NCBI GenBank assembly: GCA_903823025.1
Contig: CAIJRK010000058.1
Location: 1-64,000 of the forward strand
Reading direction: 5' to 3'
Length of the DNA stretch: 64,000 bases
Origin: an uncultured beta proteobacterium
Lineage (GTDB): Bacteria > Pseudomonadota > Gammaproteobacteria > Burkholderiales > Burkholderiaceae_C
In this document: piece after piece, positions 1-8,165 of the stretch
How the letters are laid out: each line of letters starts with the position of its first letter
Position numbering within the stretch: the first letter of the stretch is position 1
Notes under the pieces: model-generated
What the model was told of the DNA's origin: nothing
What the model saw: only the letters and a program-made list of their open reading frames with translations
Databases searched by the model: none
Translations under genes and position numbers: made by a program

Positions 1-83
1 AATCCCCACAAAGCGTCAATCACTTTTTGCGCTTCTTCAAGCGTTTGGGGTTTCGGGCTGGCTTGCCGTAGATTAATTTGCAT
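1..83 (-). CDS. 5' end of an unidentified leftward gene (cut by window edge)
   Basis: An ATG at 81-83 on the minus strand opens a frame of 27 codons that leaves the window without a stop. The peptide starts MQINLRQASPKPQ and continues with an acidic-amphipathic stretch TLEEAQKVIDALWG. There is no convincing Shine-Dalgarno sequence upstream. The EAQ-x-x-ID-x-LW pattern resembles, from memory, the N-terminal helix of single-ORF IS66-family transposases, but 27 residues are too few to assign a function. Treat it as a hypothetical partial gene. Confidence 0.35.
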   Translation of the reverse strand, partial: MQINLRQASPKPQTLEEAQKVIDALWG

Positions 84-195
84 TGCTATCAATTCTGACC
101 TGTTTTTGCACAAATCCCGACAACACTATGAAATCAGTTGAGTAGTGGGGTGAACGCGTACCATAAACGACGTGTTTCAAGCCGTCGCATTGACG

Positions 196-699
196 CTATG
201 GCCTGCGAAAAGCCACGTTCTGAGCTGCCCAGTATTTGGATGACAAAGAATCCAGTCTGACTACGCCGCCCGTCGATGGCGCGTGGACAAAACGACCCTC
301 CCCAACATAAATACCCGCATGAGTGGCACTACCGCTTTGGGCAAAAAGAACCAAGTCACCCGAACGAAGATTCGGACTCCCTATCGGCTGGCCCCACGCT
401 TGCAATCTGGCGACTGTTCGAGGCGGCGCAACCCCGGCTCTTGTTTGGTAAACATGACCGATCAGCCCGCTGCAATCAAAGCCTGCAGCAGGCGTATTGC
501 CACCATACCGATACGGCGTGCCGACCAAGCCAATGGCATACAGAGTGACGTCATTGGCCTGCCCTGGCGACAGACGTGAGGGCACATTTTGTGTAAAAGC
601 AGAACCCTGTGAATTGGGAGACACTGTGCTGCATCCGCCGAGCACGCACATAAGCGTCACAGCAAACCAGACAGGATTGAGATTGTTGTAGGCTTTCAT
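196..699 (-). CDS. NlpC/P60-family cell-wall peptidase lipoprotein
   Basis: A 167-residue secreted lipoprotein with a C-terminal NlpC/P60 domain, a family of cysteine peptidases that cut peptidoglycan stem peptides. The start at 699 is chosen over the in-frame codon at 735 because it places a short hydrophobic signal peptide directly before a lipobox (LGGC, lipidated Cys23). The catalytic triad is visible: Cys76 in FDCSG, His127 in THAGIYVG and a third polar residue near His139. The spacing GTPYRYGG before the Cys is typical of the family. It is a single gene, convergent with the unknown gene at the left edge. It probably acts in the periplasm as a murein endopeptidase; its cleavage specificity cannot be read from the sequence. 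Confidence 0.85.
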   Translation of the reverse strand: MKAYNNLNPVWFAVTLMCVLGGCSTVSPNSQGSAFTQNVPSRLSPGQANDVTLYAIGLVGTPYRYGGNTPAAGFDCSGLIGHVYQTRAGVAPPRTVARLQAWGQPIGSPNLRSGDLVLFAQSGSATHAGIYVGEGRFVHAPSTGGVVRLDSLSSKYWAAQNVAFRRP

Positions 700-847
700 G
701 CCAGCTATTGTGCCCACGACGCGGCAAAGGTACACAATTCAGCGTTAACGGGCACACTCTTTACCAACGCTTCACTGAGCACCTCGTCCATCAATAAATT
801 CACACGGCATGATGCACGCTTGGCGTGTCAATTTTGGAATTTATCCC

Positions 848-1567
848 ATGAAAAAACTACTTCTCTTGTCGAGTCTCACGCTCACCAGCGGCCTGTGTCT
901 GGCACAGGAAATTGGACGGGTGATTTCATCAACCCCTGTCATGCAGCAAGTCGGCGTACCCAGAAACGTATGCACCACAGAACAGGTCGCCGTCCAGCGA
1001 TCCAAATCGGGGGCAGGCGCGCTGATGGGGGCGATTGCGGGGGGCGCGATGGGCAATGCCATCGGAGGGGGTAACGGCAAGGCCGCAGCCACCGTGATTG
1101 GACTCTTTGGCGGCGCGATTTTAGGCGATCAAGTGGAGGGCGCACCTCCCGCGCAATTTCAAAATGTGCAGCGCTGCACGACCCAAACTTATTATGAAAA
1201 TCGACCCGTGGCCTACAACGTGGTTTACGACTACGCTGGCCAGCAGTACGAGGTGCAAATGTCCCATGATCCGGGTTCAACCATTGCGCTTCAAGTGTCC
1301 CCCGTTGGCTCGAATGCACCAACAACAGGAACACGAGGCCGTCAAACTTATCAGCAGCAGCCGGTGTACGAACAACCCGTGTATGCCCAGCCGCCCGTCA
1401 TTGTTGTATCACCGCCCGTTTATTCCGGCTACGACAGCCGTCGTTATGCGCCCCCGATGGCCATTGAACTCAATTATCAAAACAGACGTGAGCACGATAA
1501 CCGGCACCGCAACGACTTTAGAAATGATCAGCGAGAAGATTTTCAGGATCGCCGTTACGGGCGTTAA
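848..1567 (+). CDS. Glycine-zipper 2TM domain envelope protein
   Basis: A 239-residue exported protein. The start at 848 gives a clean signal peptide (MKKLLLLSSLTLTSGLCLA) and is preferred over the codon at 809. After cleavage comes a glycine-zipper segment with repeated small residues (GAGALMGAIAGGAMGNAIGGG, then GLFGGAILGD) as in the SlyB/Rick-17kDa family. The C-terminus is rich in Gln, Pro and Tyr and ends in an Arg/Asp-rich tail. Such proteins sit in the outer membrane or periplasm and are linked to envelope integrity; the exact role here is unknown. The stop codon overlaps the stop of the convergent CBS gene. Confidence 0.8.
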   Translation: MKKLLLLSSLTLTSGLCLAQEIGRVISSTPVMQQVGVPRNVCTTEQVAVQRSKSGAGALMGAIAGGAMGNAIGGGNGKAAATVIGLFGGAILGDQVEGAPPAQFQNVQRCTTQTYYENRPVAYNVVYDYAGQQYEVQMSHDPGSTIALQVSPVGSNAPTTGTRGRQTYQQQPVYEQPVYAQPPVIVVSPPVYSGYDSRRYAPPMAIELNYQNRREHDNRHRNDFRNDQREDFQDRRYGR

Positions 1568-2235
1568 CCCCAAAGATCCAGGGGCGGGTCTGTAACAACT
1601 GCCCGCAAAATATCGGAACGCGACACAAAGCCGTTAACGACGCCCAGTTCATCTACCACGGGCAGTCCCGGCAGATTTCTGTCCAGCAACACTTGCGCTA
1701 CACGCCGAATATCGGTGTCCAGCGAAACGCTGGGCACTGGCGTCAACATAACCTCTGCGACACTTTGCGCCAATAAAGCCCGCCAGGCCAGGGCACTGCT
1801 GTCAGGCGTTGGCAAAGTCTCAGGGCGCAGCAAATCTGCCCGACACAGCAACCCCACCAGCGTCAAAGATTCATTCACCACAGGCGCCTGACCGACTGAA
1901 TGACTGGCGAGAATTTTCCAGGCCTGCAACACGGTTGAGGTGTGCGGGATGGTGATCACGGTGCGGCTCATCAAGGTTTTAACTTGCGTTAAAAGTTGAC
2001 GCGGCATCACCACGTTCTGCGTTTCTGCGTAGGTCGCTAACGCGTTGCGATGCGCCTCGTTGCTGGGTTCTTGTAACTCGGCGGCGACAAAGGCCTTGAA
2101 GTTGGGTTCAATGCCATCGCGCCCCACCCCCTGCATGGCATTGGAGCGATCAATAGCAGCCACCGCGCCAATCTGACGCAATTGCTCCATCGATCCCCGA
2201 AATAACTGTCCCGATATGCCATAAATTGAAAACAT
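1564..2235 (-). CDS. CBS-domain pair protein
   Basis: A 223-residue cytosolic protein with two CBS motifs, about residues 85-140 (from LMSRTVITIPHTSTVLQAW) and 155-215 (from VMLTPVPSVSLDTDIRRVAQ). The second ends in the usual GFVSRSDILRAVV signature. CBS pairs bind adenine nucleotides or S-adenosylmethionine and regulate partner proteins. The 80-residue N-terminus (FSIYGISGQLFRG) matches no enzyme I recognise, so this is a stand-alone sensor module. A GGAG lies about 6 nt before the ATG. No partner is evident nearby. Confidence 0.8.
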   Translation of the reverse strand: MFSIYGISGQLFRGSMEQLRQIGAVAAIDRSNAMQGVGRDGIEPNFKAFVAAELQEPSNEAHRNALATYAETQNVVMPRQLLTQVKTLMSRTVITIPHTSTVLQAWKILASHSVGQAPVVNESLTLVGLLCRADLLRPETLPTPDSSALAWRALLAQSVAEVMLTPVPSVSLDTDIRRVAQVLLDRNLPGLPVVDELGVVNGFVSRSDILRAVVTDPPLDLWG

Positions 2236-2299
2236 CGCTTACTCCGTCAGTGATTGACTCGGACTATAGCGCGGCCAGTGCCGACAATTTATATCCGGA

Positions 2300-3538
2300 T
2301 TAGTTGTGAGGCGGCAAAAACAAGGCCTGCAAGTCATTCAAGAAATCGAAACCCCGCACACTTGGTTTGGCGTGCGTCCAATCGCGCACGAGCAAGCCTT
2401 TGAGTTCGGCCTCTTCCAGTCCTTTTTGAATGGCGGTGATGGGCAAGCCGGTTCGTTCAAAGAATTGCTGCAAGGCAAACCCGTCTTTCAGCCGTAGCGT
2501 ATTCAGCATGAACTCAAATGGCAAGTCAGCACGACTGACCTCCTCGTCTTGCGCAATGCAATGGCCCGCCAGCGCTTTGTCCATATACAGACGCGGCTCC
2601 CGAAACCGGACCTGGCGTACCACGCGATGCGCAAAGCTAAGTTTGCTGTGCGCACCGGCGCCAATCCCCAAATAATCACCAAACTGCCAATAATTCAGGT
2701 TGTGATAGCAACGGTGGGCGTCCCGCGCATAGGCCGACACTTCGTATCGGTTCAGTCCAGACTGGCCCGTCATCTCGGTGATGAGGTCAAGCATGTCGTA
2801 AGCGGTGTCCTCTTCGGGGATGACCGGCGGGTACTTGGCAAAATAAGTGTTGGCCTCAATGGTCAGCTGGTAGATCGAGATATGCGGTGGCGCCAGCGCC
2901 AGGGCGGTGGTCATGTCTTCTTTGAGATCGGCCAGTGTCTGCCCGGGCAGCGCGTACATGATGTCCAGATTGAAGGTGTCAAAAGACTGCGCGGCTTCTT
3001 CCACGGCGGCAATCGCCTGCGAGCGGTCATGGACGCGCCCCAAAGTTTTTAAAAAATTATCGTTAAAGCTTTGCACGCCAACAGACAATCGGGTCACGCC
3101 TGCCGCTCGAAAAGCCCGAAATCGGTCTTTCTCAAACGTACCCGGATTAGCCTCCAGGGTAATCTCGCAAGCAGGCTCAAGCTGCAAACGTGCACGGATG
3201 CCACCCAACAGACGGTCGATAGCCTCGGGGGAAAACAGACTGGGCGTGCCGCCACCTATAAAAATGCTGTGAACCGTGCGGCCCCAGATCAACGGCAAAG
3301 AAGACTCCAGGTCAGCCATCAAGGCATCCAGATAACGCTGTTCAGGCAACGCGGCAGCCCGCATTTCATGCGAGTTGAAGTCGCAATAAGGACACTTTTT
3401 TAAACACCAAGGCAAGTGAATGTAGAGCGACAGTGGGGGCAAAGCAGTCAACTGCAGGCTACCGGGCCGCATGTAATGCTGAATATCGTGGGTTACCGCC
3501 ACTTCGGCGATGGGATTGACAGGAACAATCGGAATCAT
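2300..3538 (-). CDS. hemW: Radical SAM heme chaperone HemW
   Basis: A 412-residue radical-SAM protein of the HemW (formerly coproporphyrinogen oxidase-like) family, which inserts heme into respiratory proteins rather than oxidising coproporphyrinogen. The iron-sulfur motif CLKKCPYC is at residues 45-52, followed by an FIGGGTPS motif and the C-terminal HemN-like domain. The ATG at 3538 is preferred to the TTG at 3544; a shorter start at the internal MRPGSL is possible. It lies 15 nt after rdgB on the same strand, an order usual in Betaproteobacteria. Confidence 0.92.
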   Translation of the reverse strand: MIPIVPVNPIAEVAVTHDIQHYMRPGSLQLTALPPLSLYIHLPWCLKKCPYCDFNSHEMRAAALPEQRYLDALMADLESSLPLIWGRTVHSIFIGGGTPSLFSPEAIDRLLGGIRARLQLEPACEITLEANPGTFEKDRFRAFRAAGVTRLSVGVQSFNDNFLKTLGRVHDRSQAIAAVEEAAQSFDTFNLDIMYALPGQTLADLKEDMTTALALAPPHISIYQLTIEANTYFAKYPPVIPEEDTAYDMLDLITEMTGQSGLNRYEVSAYARDAHRCYHNLNYWQFGDYLGIGAGAHSKLSFAHRVVRQVRFREPRLYMDKALAGHCIAQDEEVSRADLPFEFMLNTLRLKDGFALQQFFERTGLPITAIQKGLEEAELKGLLVRDWTHAKPSVRGFDFLNDLQALFLPPHN

Positions 3539-3553
3539 GTTCAATGCGCCGGT

Positions 3554-4153
3554 TTACAGCCAACGCTCACGCATTAGCTCGACCATGGCGCGTGCCGCTC
3601 GGCCACGATGGCTATTGGCGTTTTTGACGTCGGTGGGCAATTGGGCAAAGGTCTGGCCAAATTCTGGAACAAACATCACCGGGTCAAAACCAAAGCCGTT
3701 GCTGCCCACGGGGGTTCGGGTAATTTCGCCAACAACGCGACCCACGGCAATCAGCGGTTCGGGGTCTTGGGCTGAACGCACCGCCACCAAAGTGCTCACC
3801 AACGCGGCGCGGCGATTGTCCACCCCCTGCATTTGTTCCAGCAAGGCGCAAACATTGTTGTCATCGCCTTTTTCATAGCCAAATTGCGTGGCGTAATACG
3901 CCGTGTCCACGCCTGGCAAGCCGCCAAAGGCATCGACACACAAACCCGCATCGTCCGCCAACGCAGGCAGACCGCTGATCTGGGCGGCGTGTCGGGCCTT
4001 GGCCAACGCATTCTCCACAAAGGAGTGAAACGGCTCGGCGGCCTCCGGGATGCCCAAGTCGCCCTGAGCGACCAACTCAAAATCCAAGGGGGCAAACAGG
4101 GCGCGCAGTTCTTTTAATTTACCGGGGTTGTTGGAAGCCAGAATAATTTTCAT
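3554..4153 (-). CDS. rdgB: dITP/XTP pyrophosphatase RdgB (HAM1 family)
   Basis: A 199-residue house-cleaning nucleotidase that hydrolyses dITP, XTP and dHAPTP to monophosphates and so keeps deaminated purines out of DNA. Family signatures are intact: SNNPGK at residues 7-12, the acidic DDAGLCVDAFGG loop (Asp67/68, metal and catalysis), GFGFDP and a C-terminal SHRGRA. The length is typical. It sits between the PP2C phosphatase and hemW. The ribonuclease PH gene that usually precedes rdgB is not present (see findings). Confidence 0.95.
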   Translation of the reverse strand: MKIILASNNPGKLKELRALFAPLDFELVAQGDLGIPEAAEPFHSFVENALAKARHAAQISGLPALADDAGLCVDAFGGLPGVDTAYYATQFGYEKGDDNNVCALLEQMQGVDNRRAALVSTLVAVRSAQDPEPLIAVGRVVGEITRTPVGSNGFGFDPVMFVPEFGQTFAQLPTDVKNANSHRGRAARAMVELMRERWL

Positions 4154-4206
4154 TAATAAATTGGGCCTTGGCCCCTGTCAGTTTTGTGAGAAAAAAGTGC
4201 GCTGTG

Positions 4207-5121
4207 TCAGCTCTTTTTAGCCGCAGACCGGCGAATGGCCTCATTGATTTCAGCAATGGAGCGTTCAATCGTCGCGTCGTCCATGTCGTCCATCGGCGCG
4301 TCCAGCCACCCGGCCTGAACCGTGGATGCAAAAACGCCGTCACTCACGGTATCGGTTGAAATACTGCCACGAGTCGGTATTTCACCATCCGGGGTCTCCC
4401 ACTCCATCGCAATGCAAGTCACGTTGTCACTGTGATCACCCGCTTTGTAAAGCGCTTTTTCAACCAGATCAGGCACGGCTTCACTAACAGGCTTATGTGC
4501 TAATTGGAAAGTAATATCAGCGTCGTCGAGACAGTCCCACAAGCCATCCGAGCACAGCATGAGTTTGTCACCTTGTTGCAAAACGACTGGGCCAGTCGCC
4601 TCAAACATCGGTTTGGAGGGCGAACCCAGGCACGTAAATAAGATATTACGATTAACAACTGCTGGCGCTTTCGAACTGGCTACCGCGCCCCGATGCTGTT
4701 CAAAGAAGGAGTGGTCCCGGGTTCGCGCCAGCAACTCACCCTGACGCACCAAATAAAGTCGGGAGTCGCCACAATGAATCCAACTCACGACGCCCGCCTG
4801 CACAACCGCCGCGACCATTGTGGTTCGAGGTGTTTCCAACAAACCTTTTTCAACCGCATATTGAAGAATTTGACGGTGCGCCGTCATTAAAGCGGTGGAT
4901 AAAAATGCACTCACATCCACCAATTTAGGTCGGGCTTCTTTTTGAAACATGGCGGCCATGGTCTGCAAGGCCAATTGCGCGGCTACTTCACCTTGAGGGT
5001 GACCACCCATGCCGTCCGCCAGTAAAAAGATGCCAGCGCCACGGGTATAACAATAGCCCATACGGTCTTCATTTTTTTCCCGGCCCCCTTTGCGGCTGAC
5101 CTGAAAGACAGAAAACTTCAT
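4207..5121 (-). CDS. PP2C-type (PPM) serine/threonine phosphatase
   Basis: A 304-residue metal-dependent protein phosphatase. PPM motifs are present: KNEDRMG near residue 17, ADGMGGHPQGE at 35-45 (metal-binding Asp36), CSDGLWDCLDD and HSDNVTCIA near the end of the domain. The last ~60 residues are a low-complexity acidic/basic tail. Its ATG overlaps the kinase stop by four bases (ATGA), so the two are translationally coupled and form an eSTK/eSTP pair, with this enzyme as the likely reverser of the kinase. Substrates cannot be inferred. Confidence 0.9.
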   Translation of the reverse strand: MKFSVFQVSRKGGREKNEDRMGYCYTRGAGIFLLADGMGGHPQGEVAAQLALQTMAAMFQKEARPKLVDVSAFLSTALMTAHRQILQYAVEKGLLETPRTTMVAAVVQAGVVSWIHCGDSRLYLVRQGELLARTRDHSFFEQHRGAVASSKAPAVVNRNILFTCLGSPSKPMFEATGPVVLQQGDKLMLCSDGLWDCLDDADITFQLAHKPVSEAVPDLVEKALYKAGDHSDNVTCIAMEWETPDGEIPTRGSISTDTVSDGVFASTVQAGWLDAPMDDMDDATIERSIAEINEAIRRSAAKKS

Positions 5122-6125
5122 TTGAGGGTCTCCACGGCACCCGTCAATTTTTCAACATGCTTGGGGCTGTCAGAGACGAGGGTGTCAAACTGAAGACGGA
5201 CTTTTTCACTCATGCTTAATTTGGTGTAACGAAGCTCATCGTCCCGGCTCAGCTCTTTTTGCAACGCAAACACAGACTGTGGCCGGGCGAGCGGGTCAAG
5301 CGACATACACCACAGCAGTATTTCAATCAGATTGTCTGAATAAACGCCACGCAAGCGAGCCAAGGCCGTGATCAAGCGATCTTTTTCAAGCCGCTGCGGC
5401 GCATCATTGGGCGGATAGCCCTGCATACACGCGTAAATACAAGCGCCAATAGCATAAATATCAGTCCACGGACCCATGGCAACATCGCGCCGATACATCT
5501 CGGGAGCGGCAAAACCGGGGGTGTACATCGGACGCATGAAATTGCCTTCTTTGCTCAATACTTCACGGGCGGCGCCAAAGTCAATGAGCACGGATTTGTT
5601 GTCATCGGTGATGAAAATATTGGCCGGCTTAATGTCGAGATGCAGCATTTTGTGCTGATGAACAATGCGCAAACCCCGCAAAATTTCATCAAACAGCGAC
5701 CGAATCGTTGACTCCCGAAAAATCTTGGTCTGTTTGAGGTCACGCGCCGTGATGATGAAATCCTGAAGGGACGCCCCTTCCAGATAATTCATCACCATAT
5801 AAACCGTTTCATTTTCCCGAAAGAAATTCATCACACTCACCACCGATGGGTGTGAAATCTGGGCCAGCGAGCGGCCTTCTTCAAAAAAACTTTTCAGACC
5901 CAGCCGATACAAAGAGAGTTTTTCAGGATAAATTTTGGGGAGTAACTCGCCAGGCGCCCGCGATGCCAGCGATGACGGCAAATATTCTTTGATCGCGACT
6001 TGCTGACCATCAGCATCCACGGCCAGATAGACAACGCCGAAGCCACCTGCTGCAACTTTTCGAATCACACGGTAGCCCCCAATTTGGGAGTCGGGGGGGA
6101 GTGGTGCGGGTTTAACCTTCGTCAT
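5118..6125 (-). CDS. Eukaryotic-type serine/threonine protein kinase
   Basis: A 335-residue cytosolic Hanks-type kinase with no transmembrane or PASTA region. Visible elements are the glycine loop AAGGFGVVYLA (residues 25-35), the ATP-anchoring Lys46 in VAIKEY, the catalytic loop HLDIKPAN with Asp164 (HLD in place of the usual HRD), the DFG motif at 182-184 and a C-lobe DIYAIGACIY. HLD marks a non-RD kinase, so activation-loop phosphorylation may not be needed. It is the first gene of a two-gene unit with the PP2C phosphatase and is transcribed divergently from yicC, 78 bp away. Confidence 0.9.
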   Translation of the reverse strand: MTKVKPAPLPPDSQIGGYRVIRKVAAGGFGVVYLAVDADGQQVAIKEYLPSSLASRAPGELLPKIYPEKLSLYRLGLKSFFEEGRSLAQISHPSVVSVMNFFRENETVYMVMNYLEGASLQDFIITARDLKQTKIFRESTIRSLFDEILRGLRIVHQHKMLHLDIKPANIFITDDNKSVLIDFGAAREVLSKEGNFMRPMYTPGFAAPEMYRRDVAMGPWTDIYAIGACIYACMQGYPPNDAPQRLEKDRLITALARLRGVYSDNLIEILLWCMSLDPLARPQSVFALQKELSRDDELRYTKLSMSEKVRLQFDTLVSDSPKHVEKLTGAVETLK

Positions 6126-6203
6126 ATTTTTAGAGTGCGTATCCGTTTGGCCTGCCTGAACCGGGTTATTCTCAGGTTTATTTCATTTGTTAAAAGAGAC
6201 GCA

Positions 6204-7121
6204 ATGCCAGTTTACAGTATGACTGGCTATGCCAGTGCCCAGCACAGCACAGCCAATTCCAACCCCGAAGCCGAATCCAAAAACACACCTGCCAGCCATC
6301 TTGGACTGGAAATCAGGTCGGTTAACAGCCGCTTTTTGGATATCTCCTTCAGATTATCCGAAGAGTTCCGCCCCTACGAGCCTGCGTTGCGCGAGCTTGT
6401 AGTTCGCCAACTCAAACGCGGCAAAGTCGAGGTTCGCATTGCCCTTGAAACGGCGACCCAAAACTCTTTTATTGAACCAACACCCCGTCTTTTGCAACGA
6501 CTCAATGCCGTGCAAGACAGCGTGAAAGCCTGGCTGCCAGAGGCCTCGCCCTTGAGCGTGGCAGACGTCATCCGGCTCTCTGTCAACGACACGTCTTGCG
6601 CTCACGATTGGCGTGAAGAGGTGCTTCAGCTCGCCGACGAAACCCTAAAAGAGCTGCTTTCAGCGCGTGAACGTGAAGGTGCGCGCCTTGCCACCATGCT
6701 GCTCGAACGCATCCACCAACTCCGTGTGTTGGCCACGCAAGCCGGACCGCTGGTGCCGCAACTGGTGACCCAACAGCGCCAGCGTTTTATGGAACGCTGG
6801 AAAGAGGCCATGGCCTTGACGGATGGCACCACCTTACCGGAGGCGGCACAGGACCGGGCCTTGACGGAAGCCACAGCATTTGCTATCCGCATTGATGTGG
6901 CTGAAGAAATCACCCGCCTGGACTCCCACCTGGACGAACTTGAACGGCTGATCAATAAAGGTGGAGAAATTGGCAAGCGACTCGACTTCTTGATTCAAGA
7001 GCTGCACCGCGAAGCCAATACCATGGGTTCAAAATCGGCGGCGTTGGAGTTAACGCATATTTCAGTGGACATGAAAGTTCTGATTGAGCAAATGCGCGAG
7101 CAGGTGCAGAACCTAGAATAG
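6204..7121 (+). CDS. yicC: YicC-family endoribonuclease
   Basis: A 305-residue member of the YicC/YloC family, reported to be an endoribonuclease affecting small-RNA stability. The conserved N-terminus [10 protein letters not shown] and the C-terminal block [21 protein letters not shown] are both present. The ATG at 6204 is chosen because it restores this N-terminus and has AAAGAGA upstream; the frame is open further upstream, but that part overlaps the kinase promoter side. The gene ends one base before the first possible gmk start, so the two are probably co-transcribed. Confidence 0.92.
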   Translation: MPVYSMTGYASAQHSTANSNPEAESKNTPASHLGLEIRSVNSRFLDISFRLSEEFRPYEPALRELVVRQLKRGKVEVRIALETATQNSFIEPTPRLLQRLNAVQDSVKAWLPEASPLSVADVIRLSVNDTSCAHDWREEVLQLADETLKELLSAREREGARLATMLLERIHQLRVLATQAGPLVPQLVTQQRQRFMERWKEAMALTDGTTLPEAAQDRALTEATAFAIRIDVAEEITRLDSHLDELERLINKGGEIGKRLDFLIQELHREANTMGSKSAALELTHISVDMKVLIEQMREQVQNLE

Positions 7122-7158
7122 GGTGACTGTGTTAATCGCCGTCAAAAGGCTTCTCTTT

Positions 7159-7779
7159 ATGGACTATCCCGGAAATTTATTTGTAGTTGCAGCTCCCAGC
7201 GGAGCCGGTAAATCAAGCCTGGTCAAGGCTTTGCTAGAACTTGACTCTCATGTGCAACCCTCGGTCTCGCACACCACGCGTGCGCCCAGAGGACAGGAAA
7301 AGCACGGACGAGAATATTTCTTCGTGTCCGAATCAGAGTTCGACGCCATGGTTCAAGCTGGCGCCTTTGTGGAATGGGCCAACGTACACAACCACCGCTA
7401 TGGCACCTCCAGGAAAGCGATTGAAGAGCGCATGGCACAAGGTGCTGACGTCATTCTTGAAATCGACTTTCAGGGGGCTATTCAAATCAAGCAAATTTTT
7501 ACCAATGCCATCAGTATTTTCATACTGCCGCCCAGTTGGGAAGAGTTGCGCTCCCGACTGGAACGCCGCGGTGAAGATTCACCTGAAGTCATTGAACTGA
7601 GACTCAAAAACGCTGCCGTTGAGGTCGCACAAGTCCAAAAATTCGACTTCGTTATAATTAACGAGCTGTTTGACCGAGCGCTTTTTGACCTTAAAGCAAT
7701 CGTTCATTCGCAACGGCTCAAGTTCTCGGCGCAACGCCGGGCAAGAGCCGAAACATTCAAAGCACTGCAAATTCCTTAG
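7159..7779 (+). CDS. gmk: Guanylate kinase
   Basis: A 206-residue kinase that phosphorylates GMP/dGMP to the diphosphate with ATP. It shows the P-loop APSGAGKSS near residues 12-20, [18 protein letters not shown] (GMP binding) and the LID/hinge motif [11 protein letters not shown]. The ATG at 7159 gives the standard N-terminus; a GTG at 7123, just after the yicC stop, would add twelve residues and cannot be excluded. Followed by rpoZ after 29 nt, in the usual yicC-gmk-rpoZ-spoT order. Confidence 0.95.
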   Translation: MDYPGNLFVVAAPSGAGKSSLVKALLELDSHVQPSVSHTTRAPRGQEKHGREYFFVSESEFDAMVQAGAFVEWANVHNHRYGTSRKAIEERMAQGADVILEIDFQGAIQIKQIFTNAISIFILPPSWEELRSRLERRGEDSPEVIELRLKNAAVEVAQVQKFDFVIINELFDRALFDLKAIVHSQRLKFSAQRRARAETFKALQIP

Positions 7780-7808
7780 TGCATCCCCTTGGTCTCTCGG
7801 AGAATCTC

Positions 7809-8012
7809 ATGGCCCGTATTACCGTCGAAGACTGCCTTTTGCAGATTCCTAATCGCTTCCAACTGGTGTTGGCGGCCACCTATCGTGCACGCATGTTGAG
7901 CCAAGGCCACCTGCCTAAAGTCGAGTGCAAAAACAAACCCGCTGTCACGGCTTTGCGCGAAATCGCAGCGGGCAAAGTTGGTATTGAGATGTTGAAAAAA
8001 GTGCCTTTGTAA
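7809..8012 (+). CDS. rpoZ: RNA polymerase omega subunit
   Basis: A 67-residue omega subunit that helps assemble and stabilise the beta' subunit of RNA polymerase and contributes to ppGpp binding. The N-terminus [10 protein letters not shown] and the segment [12 protein letters not shown] match the family, and the length is normal for Burkholderiales. GGAG lies 8 nt before the ATG. It is followed by a strong intrinsic terminator, so spoT may also depend on its own promoter. Confidence 0.95.
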   Translation: MARITVEDCLLQIPNRFQLVLAATYRARMLSQGHLPKVECKNKPAVTALREIAAGKVGIEMLKKVPL

Positions 8013-8026
8013 TCACTTTTGAAAAT

Positions 8027-8057
8027 AAAAAAAGCACCGCACGCGGTGCTTTTTTTA
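8027..8057 (+). terminator. Intrinsic terminator after rpoZ
   Basis: A 12-bp self-complementary stem, AAAAAGCACCGC paired with GCGGTGCTTTTT, ends in a run of seven T on the plus strand. It lies 15 nt after the rpoZ stop and would end the yicC-gmk-rpoZ transcript. The A-run on the 5' side means it could also work in reverse. Confidence 0.85.
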
Positions 8058-8165
8058 TGGGGTTATAGCAAATCTTCTTCAGCACGCTATATTTGAGGGG
8101 TGAGTCCACTTCTTAAATCCTCTTTCAGCAAAATTCCTGCCATTGGCTCAAATCATCCAGCCCCG

